From the NCBI GenBank assembly GCA_963383645.1, contig OY726569.1, forward strand, positions 80,072,211 through 80,136,210: a DNA stretch of 64,000 nt. Direction: 5' to 3'. The translations under genes were made by a program, and so were the position numbers. The notes under the pieces are model-generated. The model did not search any database. It was given only the letters and a program-made list of their open reading frames with translations, and had not been told where the DNA came from. The DNA is from Muscardinus avellanarius. Its lineage: Eukaryota; Chordata; Mammalia; Rodentia; Gliridae. Below are positions 55,541 to 64,000 of the stretch, in pieces (the stretch's first letter is position 1; every line of letters starts with the position of its first letter).

Positions 55541-56689
55541 TGCACAGACATACTGTTCCTGGTCCTCTAGGCCAGAGGCCTCACTCCGCAGGTCTCAAGA
55601 GATCAAATTTGGTCACTGAGACCTGAGAGTCAATCAGAGAGGAGTGCTGTTGAAGCAAGAAAGGAGTTTATTATTCAGTATGGCCATTGGGGAGAAATGG
55701 GGGCCTGTGTCTTAAGCCCTTGTTAGGGTTTGTATATGGAGTGTCCTCCAGAAAAGCTCATGTGTTGGCAACACGGCAAGGTCCAGAGGTGGGCCGTGGC
55801 TGAGGAGGATCACTGGGCACGTGGCCTTGAGGACGACATCTGGCCCTGGCTGCTTTTGGGTGCTGTCTCTGCTTCCAGCCCCAGAACGCCAGAGCTGACT
55901 GCTGTTTCCCTGCCCTGCCTTGCCAGTGGTGCCCACCTTGGAGCCGGCAGACTAGGAACTGTGCTACTGAAACCAGGAGAAGTAAACCTTTTCTCCTCTA
56001 CCTTGTTTTTTTGAATGTTTTGGTCACAGTAATGAAAAAGCTGACTAAAACAGCCTTGTTTTCAGGGTATTGACAAAGGAGTCTGGGTTATTTAGGGGAA
56101 GGACGGAAGCAGGGGCGGTGGCAATAAGTCAGTGTGAGCCCAACTGTGGTCTGGTTGATCATTATTTATCTCAGTTATCTAGTTCTGTGAGGTTCCGCTT
56201 TCTCCAGGGGAATTTCGTTCCCATCATGACATGATTTCTCCCGCCGTGGAGGGGAGGGTAGTCTTCACTCCTGTCATGGCGTGATTGCTCCGGATTGGGG
56301 GTTAGCCTCGGTTTTCATCATTGGGCGGTCTACTTGCTAGAGTTGCTTTTCCTGGGATTTTGAAGTATCCTGTTACTCCTACCTTGAAGGGTTCAGCCTT
56401 GAATCGAGGATGAGAGAGGTTTGGTATATACAGGGCTAATCAACCTCGTCTTACCAGTTTTTAGACAGATACTTCTTAAATAACAGGTCTCTGGGCAGTT
56501 GTGCAGGAATCTGACCCAAAGTTTAAAGTAGAAAAGGAGACAGAAAATGAAGGCAGAGATGTCAAGGTTTTTGTTCTACTTTTAGTCACCCAACTGAAGA
56601 GTCAGTGCTCTTTAGCAAAAGCAGCCTCAAAGTCCCCATTACTGTACCAGTGAGCCCTCAGTGATGTGATCCTTTGTCTCCCATCAAAC
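55541..56689 (-). mobile_element. Unclassified LTR-like insertion, split by a solo LTR
   Basis: Read on the - strand the left piece has AATAAACTCCTTTCTTGCTTC followed by 'aacagcactcctctctgattgactc', a poly(A)-signal/R/U5-like order. The right piece (56053-56689) contains repeated 'catgacatgatttctccc'/'catggcgtgattgctccgg' blocks. Family and ends not determined. Confidence 0.45.
55721..56052 (+). mobile_element. MST-type MaLR solo LTR
   Basis: 332 bp from TGTTAGGGTTTGTATATGG to GAAAAAGCTGACTAAAACA, with 'gtgtcctccagaaaagctcatgtgttgg' and a 3' 'ctactgaaaccaggagaagtaaacc'. The TG...CA ends are intact. Possible 5-bp flanks are GCCCT (55716-55720) and GCCTT (56053-56057), one mismatch. Confidence 0.78.
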
Positions 56690-56876
56690 CTGGCGATTAC
56701 AGTGCTGGCCAACATCTCGACTAACCTCATGAAGGGCCTTGGAACAGAACTGCCCAGCTCGGTCATCTCACTTTTCTGGCCTAAAGAACCTCTGGGCGAC
56801 CGTAAATGTGTATTTTTATTTTAAGTACTATGTTTTGGGGTTATTTATTATGCAGCAATAGATAACTAATATAACT

Positions 56877-57345
56877 TACTAAACAACCTAGCAGTCTGAC
56901 TCCTAAAAAATGTATTCACCTAAAAACGTATAAAAACTCATGTTCATACAAAACCTGTATGTGGATTCTTATAGCAACCTTGATTATGATCTTTCCAAAC
57001 TAAAAACAGCCCAAATGTCCTTCAGCTGGTAAATGGATAAACTGGTACATCCACACCATAGATTATTACTGAGCAAGAAAAGGACAGAGTCCATGTAGCA
57101 ATGGGGATAATCTCAAACGCATTATTCTCAGTGAAAGAAGCTAGTCCTAAAAGGATATGTGCCATATGATCCCACGTATGTGGCTTTCTAGAAAAGGCAG
57201 AAATAATAGCAACAGAAAGCAGATGATGTTTGCCCAGAGTCTAGCGTTGATTAGAAGGGTTGACTGCAAAGGACTTGAGGCAGCTCTGGGTGTTAGAACT
57301 GTCTGTCTTGCCTATGGTGGTAATTACCTAGTGGTATGTGTTTGT
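56877..57345 (+). mobile_element. Old L1 ORF2/3' end fragment, right piece
   Basis: 'aaaactcatgttcatacaaaacctgtatgtgg', 'aaatgtccttcagctggtaaatgg', 'ggtacatccacaccatagattattactgagcaa', 'ggatatgtgccatatgatcccacgtatgtgg' continue the same L1 in order. Confidence 0.85.
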
Positions 57346-57412
57346 CCAAACTCAGAATTATATACTAAAAAGGGAGAAATTTACTGTACATAAGTTAATC
57401 TGTATGTGAGGG

Positions 57413-57824
57413 AACGGGGGATTGATCCCAGGGCCTTGTAAAGCTAGGCAAGTACCACTGAGCTGCAATCTCAAACCTTTTTTTATTTTTGAGATAGAGC
57501 CTTTTGTTCAGGCTACCCTTAAAGTTATCGATCCTCTTGTCCCAGCCTCCTAAGTAACTGGAGTTACAGGCATGTGCCACCACATCCTGCCACCCTGCCA
57601 TAAATTTTATCTTATTATTTTTGTGTGTGTGTGTGGCAACAAGGGATTGAACCAGAGGCATTCTACCTTTGAGCTAAACCTCCAGCCTGATTTTATTTAT
57701 TGGTAAACAGAATCGCACTAAGTTGTGAAGGGCCTCACTAAGTAGCTGAGCCTGGCTTCGAACCTGCCATCCTGTCTCAGCCTCCCAAGTACTGGGATTA
57801 TAAGCATGGGCCACCATGCCTGGC
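57413..57824 (-). repeat. Two reverse SINEs
   Basis: 57413-57597 carries an ID-like head with 'gggccttgtaaagctaggcaagtaccactgagctg', closer to ID elements than to the usual right arm. 57638-57824 is a standard reverse copy. Confidence 0.82.
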
Positions 57825-58019
57825 TCATAAACTATATCCTAATGAGTAAACCTGGACCCAGAATTTCATTTGACAAAAATGATCAATAGCACCTTTTAGG
57901 TTAACAAAGTGGTAGATTTGGGATACACTACTATCCTCAGTAATTCTTCCAGAACTGTGAACCATGAATTCTTTAGAATGCAATAGCACAGGAAGACCTT
58001 TTGAGTCGTAGTTTACTGA

Positions 58020-58256
<237 letters not shown>

Positions 58257-59461
58257 TAGCAGGGCTTTTCAAGTCCTTAGATGATCATGGTTCTCTAGGA
58301 AAAGAGTATTTTTGTTTGATTGTCTCTTCATCAATAAGTTAGTGCCTATGTAAAGACACTTTTTACTCCTATATATGAACTATATATGTTTCCTTTTCTG
58401 AGTTTATTTTCCCCCTTGCCATTTAAGAAACATTCTTGCTGACTTGATTTCTGAATTTGAGTGATGGATATCTTTCAGAATACAAGTATCATTTATCTTT
58501 TAATGTTAGGGTTTGGAGATATCAGTTAGGCATACTCTTTCTCCTTTGAATTCACACTAATAAAAAATACACATAGAAGCCAAACAGGATTCTAAATGTT
58601 AGCTGTATTGCTGGTAGAATGATATAGGAATATCTGGCCTAGATCCAGGTTTTAAATGGGCCTTTTCTTTCTTTTATTTCATTGTAAACTTACCTGCCCA
58701 GGCCCAGGAGCTGGAATATTTTAGAGCCTGACTCAGTAGTTTTTCCACACATAAGAGGCATTAGGTACAGAGAAGGTAGGATCCAAGTCTCTCGTGAGAG
58801 TCTAAAGAGTAACCATAGTAATAGCTAACACTTAATGACCATTTATTTTTATTAGGCATTCTTTTATGTTGAACCTCTTGAGAGAATGTTACAGATGAGG
58901 AGACTAAGATACAGATTGGTTGAGAAACTTCCCATAAGTTCTGTAGCTTGCAGATGGTGGAGTTCGTGTCCAGACGGGCACCATGCAGTCTAGCACAGCG
59001 CTTTATTGCTGGGCACCGTGGCAGCATGCCTGCATGGACATGGCCAGTAAAAAGGCACATCTCCTGTGCCCAGGACAGGCCCAGATAGGACAGACGGATG
59101 GAAGGTTTCTTCCAGCAAGTCCAGGAGAGAGACTATTTCTGTCTTAAGAGTAGAGCAAGCAGCATGGAGAGAGGAAGAGTGAGCTCTCCCTCGACTGCCT
59201 GATGTGGTCCTTTTAGCCTGAGCGTGCTCATCTGGCTGGGTGACCTGGTGGATGTTCATCCTTTGGGAGAAGAGACTAGCAGTTCTTGAGGAACTCTGCT
59301 AACCCTTGTGGCCCTAGCTGGGCCACTGCCTGGCAGTTCTTTGTTACTCACAGAAGGCTCTGAAGTGTGTCATATAGAGCACTCACTAAGTGAGTCAGCT
59401 TTTCTGCTATAGTGCACACACAGCTGACAATGTGTAGCCAATGACTTTTTTGGTGTATACA

Positions 59462-59740
59462 GTGGCACATGCCAGCAGTCCCAGCTACTTTTTAGGCTGA
59501 AGCTGGAAGATAGTGTGAATCCATGATTTTGAGACCAACCTGAGCAACAAGAGACACCCTATCTCAAGGAAAAAAAAAAAAAGATTTTTTTTTGTTATGT
59601 CACTTTAGTGAAGTTTCTCAAACCTTTCAGTGCCTTAGGTTCCTCATCTGTAAAATGGTACCATTATTGGTGGTGACCTTACGGCGTTGTCAGGATATTT
59701 AAATAGATTAATACACAGGAAAAACTAGAAAAGGTGGTTC
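59462..59740 (+). repeat. 7SL-like SINE monomer followed by a MIR
   Basis: 59462-59582: 'gtggcacatgccagcagtcccagctac...gaccaacctgagcaac', closer to a B1/7SL monomer than to the dimeric family. 59592-59740: MIR core ('ttaggttcctcatctgtaaaatgg'). Confidence 0.72.
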
Positions 59741-60148
59741 ATAAATATTTAATATCATTTCCTATTTCATGTTATGTTTAACTATATTGTTATATAACAA
59801 AAGTAAAAATTATGAAATAATCAAACATGGCAATATAAATATGCTTCAACTAACATGTTAACAACATAAAATGGTTCCAGATATGAACTTCTTTTGTTGA
59901 ATTCCTAACGAGAAATTGAAGTCCAGAATAATAAAGTCTAAAGAAATCTCAGTTGAAAGCCTCCTTTTCTCTTCCTCTGCTATTTCTTATTCTGCTATTG
60001 TCTTCTCACCTTGGGGAGGTAGGTATGGGAGGACAGTTCATTCAGATGATTAGATACAGTTAGAATTCCTCCATCAGTCCAAGCTTGACCTGTGCCTCAA
60101 TGGAATTGTTTCTTCAGCCTGCTATTCAAACTCATATGTATTCATCTT

Positions 60149-60363
60149 TTTTTTTTTTTTTTGGCAGGTCTGGGGATGGAACCCAAAGGCATTCAACCTC
60201 CGAGCTATACCCCTTGCCCTGTTTTTTATTCTTTATTTTGAAACAGGGTCTCACTAAGTTGTGGAAGGCCTCACTAAGTAGCTGAGGCTGTCCGCGAACT
60301 GCGATCCTCTGATCTCAGCCTCCCAAATACTGGGATTATAAGTGTGTGCCACCATACCCGGCT
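60149..60363 (-). repeat. Reverse SINE
   Basis: T run, 'tggggatggaacccaaaggcattc' to 'gtgtgccaccatacccggct'. Possible flanking repeat TATGTATTCATCTTTTT (60135-60151 and about 60363-60379). Confidence 0.87.
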
Positions 60364-60988
60364 ATGTATTCATCTTTTTAAGAAAAAATAAATTCAGAAG
60401 GTAAATAGGACACATAGTACTATTATAGACATAACCAAAAGCCATAACATTTAGGCTGGGCAGATGATGTTTCTTGATCCCAATATAAATCAGTCACTGT
60501 TACTACTACCCAAAGATCACAGTAGGACTCACTGTGTCTGGATGAGAAGGGACAGGGAAGATCTGATAGTCAAGAGTAACCAACTTTCAGTCTTGCCAGG
60601 ATGCCATTCGTATCCGTGACATATTTAAATCCATTTGAGAGAAATCTAACATCATCAGATTATGTTGCCAAGTTTACGTATTAGAGGAAATAACCACCTT
60701 CTCTTTCAAAGAGATATTACTCTTTTTTATAAAGTCTATATTAAGTTTTTCTCCTTTCCTTTAGTTTCCAAATAGCATGTTCAACTTAGAAATTCCATTT
60801 TTCTATGACTGTTGTATTCCTGGCCCTCTAAATCGAGTGTGGGCAATAGGAGATATTTGAGAAGGAAAGGGATGTGAATAGACTGGCCTTTAGAAAATAA
60901 CTCTGTGAAATGATTAGGGAGAAGAAGAGAAGAAAAATTGTGGTTGCTTTGAAAGTTACTGCAGTGATGTGGATAAGAAAATTGATGG

Positions 60989-61205
60989 AGCCGGGCATGG
61001 TGGTGCACGCTTGTAATCCCAGCATTCAGGAAGCTGAGACCGGAGAATTGTGGTTTGCGGACAGCTTCAGCTACTTAGGCCCTTTGCAATTCAGTGAGAC
61101 CCTGTTTCAAAATAAAGAATAAAAAATCGGGTATGAGATGTAGCTCAGGGATTTAATACCCCTGGGTTCCATTCCCAGACCCGCAAAACAAAACAAAACA
61201 AAACA
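60989..61205 (+). repeat. Forward SINE
   Basis: 'gccgggcatggtggtgcac' start, right arm 'gatgtagctcagggatttaatacccctggg', tail (AAAAC)n. Confidence 0.86.
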
Positions 61206-61351
61206 TAATTCATGGGTTGAATTTTGCAGTGGGAATGAACAGGTGAGTAGATGGAGCAGGAAAATAAACAAGATGTATTAACTAGATGTGAGGAGTGAGG
61301 CAGAGGGTCAAAGAGGCCCCCAAAGGCCTCTCAGAAGCTGAGAGGAGGTGC

Positions 61352-61487
61352 GTGTTTTGTTTTGAGATGGGTATTTGCTATGTTGCCCAGGCTGGCCTCA
61401 AATTTCTGGGCTCTAGTGATTCTTCTGGTGCAGCCTTCTGAGTAGCTGGGCAAATGAGTACTGGCAAGTGTCACTGTGCCCCACCAG
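61352..61487 (-). repeat. Reverse 7SL/B1-like monomer
   Basis: 'gatgggtatttgctatgttgcccaggctggcctcaa' and 'agtagctgggcaaatgag' lack any ID-like arm, so this is a monomer lineage. Confidence 0.75.
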
Positions 61488-62224
61488 GATCATTAGATCT
61501 TTAACCAGGGAACTTAAGGAGGGGCATAAAGAAGGTGGCCTTATAGGGGAAGAGGAGTGTTAAATTTGTACATGGTATGGATTTGAGGTACCTATAGGGC
61601 AAACAACATAGTGAAGTTTTACAGGCTTCTTGAAAATCAGCTCTGAGTTTGGCCAAGGTATAGATTTTGGAGGTTACAGATGAAAGGGATTACTAAGGAA
61701 GAGAAAAGAAATAGAAGAAGGCCAAAGAGAGCCAGGGAGGAGAGAGAGGGGAGAGGTAGAAGGGACAGAGGTCTCAGAGGAGGCTAGAGAGAGTTTTCTC
61801 AGGAGCTCAGGTAGAAGAGTGAGCTGTAGAACAAGAGGTGGATGTGTCTCCCTGAGAGGAGAGAAGGAAGAAGGCTAAGTGCTAGCCCAGATAAAACGGG
61901 GGGGGGGGGGGTGGCGGGGAAAGCAGGTGAGCAGCTTCATGTTCTGAATTCCCAGCCTTCTTGGTGAAGATGGCAATGCAGTCTTGTGCCAAGACAGGGG
62001 CCTAGGGATGGGTTTGGTTATCTGAAGGGGCAGAAAGGGATTGGAATAGACCCCGATGAAAGGCCTTTAAAAAGAACAGTTGAAGACCCGGCATAAGGAT
62101 TGTCCCTAGACACTAGGGATATCGGCCAAGGTGATCTCATAAATTTAAATATTTTGTCCTAATTTAAAAAAATGAAAATCTTAAATCCATTTCTGTAGAG
62201 ATCTAGCCCAAAGACCAACCACTG

Positions 62225-62520
62225 GGTGATTTCGTTCAAAGTACCCTCCTCATGTTACTATGTTTTGTATTTCTATCTTTTTTTTTTTTTTTTTTTGGTG
62301 GTACTGGGGTTCCTGGAAGCCCTTCTACCTCCGGGCTACACTCCCAGACCTATTTTATATTTTTGAAACAGGGTCTCTTACGCCAGCGCGGCTGGCTTCG
62401 AACCTGCGCGATCCTCCTGTCTCCGCCTCCCAAGCGCGGGGATTACAAGCGTGCGCCACCACGCCCGGTGTATTTCTATCTTTTAATAAACTTCTTTAAA
62501 TCTTAAAAAAAAAAAAAGAG
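62225..62520 (+). mobile_element. LTR-derived retrocopy, second copy, with poly(A) and 13-bp target-site duplication
   Basis: AGACCAACCACTG at 62212-62224 and 62521-62533. The 3' end AATAAACTTCTTTAAATCTT (62485-62504) is identical to that of the copy at 28686-29212 (- strand) and is followed by 13 A. It is 5'-truncated and interrupted by a SINE (62282-62468). Confidence 0.75.
62282..62468 (-). mobile_element. Young reverse SINE with perfect 16-bp target-site duplication
   Basis: TGTATTTCTATCTTTT at 62266-62281 and 62469-62484. CpG-rich ('acctgcgcgatcctcc', 'aagcgcgggg', 'acgcccgg'), so little decayed. Confidence 0.93.
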
Positions 62521-62691
62521 AGACCAACCACTGTGTTTGGGCCAGATGTGAGATATGAAAGCCTGGATACTCCCTGAACTGACCTCAGTAATTGGAGTGT
62601 GGGGGTTGAAACACATGGCAGTCCTTTCTAGGCTCCTGGTGCCCCCCCCCCAACAACACAGAGGGTGTTTAGTAGAATTGAAGCACCTACA

Positions 62692-63152
62692 GCCGGACAT
62701 GGTGGCGCACGCATGTAATCCCAGCATTTGGGAGGCTGAGACCAGAGGATCGTGGTTCACGGACAGCTTCAGCTACTTAGTGAGGCCCTCTGCAACTTAG
62801 TGAGACCCAGTTTCAAAATAAAGAATAAAAAATAGGGCAGGGGGTGTAGCTTGGAGGTTGAATGCCCCCCGGGTTCATCTTCAGACCCGCAAAAAAAAAA
62901 AAAAAAAAAAAATTGAAGCACCTGCCTAAAACTGCTGTGAACTTATTTGTTTGTGTGGTACTAGGGAGGATTGAACCCAGGATATTCTGTCTACAAGCTG
63001 CACCCCCATCCCTTTTTATTTCATTATTTGGAAACAGTGTCTCAGTTAGTTGCTGACAGCCTAAATTTCTGAGTCTGGCTTTGAATTTGCTATCCTTCCC
63101 TCTCAGTCTCCCAAGTGCTGGGATTACAAGTGTGTGCCGCCATGCCCAGCAA
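62692..63152. repeat. Inverted SINE pair
   Basis: Forward copy 62692-62911 (A tail about 22), then reverse copy 62958-63152, about 46 bp apart. Confidence 0.85.
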
Positions 63153-64000
63153 GTGGACAGCTTTAAATCAGGAGGACATAGAAAGCAACAAAGGAAAAGG
63201 GGTGGCACCAGTAAAGAAAAGCAAAACATTCCCCAGAATTGTTTTATGGCCATCTCTTGTTAGAAGAGAGACTGAGAAATGATTATAAGATTTGAAGGAA
63301 ACTTTTATGTCAGCTAGTTAATTGCAGATGAAGTTTCTAGAATTATAATTTTAGAGTTTAAAGAGATCCTAGCAACTCAGATGAAACCTCCTATATTAAA
63401 GATGAGACTAGTTGGTTCAATCAAATTACCTATGGTGTCATATACTTGAAGCTGCAGTTAGAGCTCAGGTCTTTCTATTCCTGCTTTGTTTCTCTGTATT
63501 AGGCTGAACATGATGCCCCTGTAGGAAGTGGAAGGCACCTGAAAGGGCCGCAGAGCCACCTGTCTGGAATATCCTTATCCAGGCAGACTGCCCAGGCCTC
63601 TGCCCTGCCTTTGTCTCTGATTTTTCTTGCTTCCTGTTCACATTTTTAGCATTTGTGAAATAAAGTGATTCTCTTTATGAAATATTACAAATCAAAGTGA
63701 AAAGCCCAGCATAGAAGAAAAGTCTTTGACGTCTAGAACTTTGGCAGCAAGGCAATAGGAAAGCACCAAAAGAAGCATTAATTCTTATAAAGCCGGTTCA
63801 GAGAATAGAATTGATTAGACTACACGTTTGGTGGCCAGAATTGCATGGAGCTAGACTTTCTCTTTCCTGGAATGCAAGTTGTCTACATCTGATTGTCACT
63901 GTGGAGGCTGCTGTCTCCAGACAACATTGGTCATTTTATAGCACCTGACACTTCATAACTCTCATTATCTGTCATTGCTTGTTTAATGTCTATCTTTTCT

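Larger units (their letters stand above)
55288..56876 (+). mobile_element. MLT1-type LTR, split by further insertions
   Basis: Left part 55288-55540: 'ctcagatcactggatctgggagaagccc' and 'gtggaagaatttacatggggaggaactta'. Right part about 56690-56876: 'gccaacatctcgactaacctcatgaa', 'aactgcccagctcgg', 'ttatgcagcaatagataactaata'. These match MLT1 ends. The middle (55541-56689) is foreign. Confidence 0.75.

Overview
This is nuclear DNA of a placental mammal, almost certainly a rodent of the squirrel group. Three genes with GT-AG introns lie in an order I know from human 14q24.3 (FLVCR2, then ERG28 in reverse, then TTLL5). The intron sequence is packed with a SINE that joins a 7SL/B1-like left arm to a tRNA/ID-like right arm, which I associate with sciurid-type rodents. 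The species itself is an inference.

Layout. 1-10.9 kb: the last five coding exons of FLVCR2 (+ strand), stop codon at 10255-10257, likely poly(A) signal at 10864. 10.9-15.3 kb: a gene-free stretch between converging 3' ends. 15.3-25.9 kb: complete ERG28 on the - strand, four coding exons giving exactly 140 residues, plus a predicted non-coding first exon. 25.85-26.65 kb: a CpG island that appears to be a shared divergent promoter for ERG28 and TTLL5. 26.3-64 kb: the 5' part of TTLL5 (+ strand), with five coding exons (27.8, 33.6, 45.7, 49.7 and 58.0 kb) encoding about the first 167 residues. The window ends inside a TTLL5 intron.

The genes are unrelated in function. FLVCR2 is a major-facilitator transporter (choline, earlier heme), ERG28 is an ER scaffold of sterol C4-demethylation, and TTLL5 is a tubulin polyglutamylase of centrioles and cilia. 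ERG28 and TTLL5 probably share promoter control; FLVCR2 and ERG28 are tail to tail.

The rest is a dense record of retrotransposition: over 50 SINEs (several with perfect target-site duplications), ancient MIRs, old and younger L1 pieces, a two-LTR MaLR element (46.33-48.59 kb), and a nested stack at 51.5-57.4 kb. The most unusual object is a composite tandem-repeat retroelement at 51.58-54.12 kb. It carries a 123-bp GC-rich array, a degenerate ~165-173-bp array, a 50-bp array organised as a 198-bp four-unit higher-order repeat, and an L1-type 3' end with an A-rich tail. It is flanked by a ~47-bp duplication of the old L1 it landed in. Its layout resembles SVA/LAVA-type composite elements or an L1 reduced to its untranslated regions. 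A second notable item is a pair of copies (28.69-29.21 and 62.22-62.52 kb) that look like retroviral U3-R-poly(A) RNA ends copied into DNA by L1 machinery.
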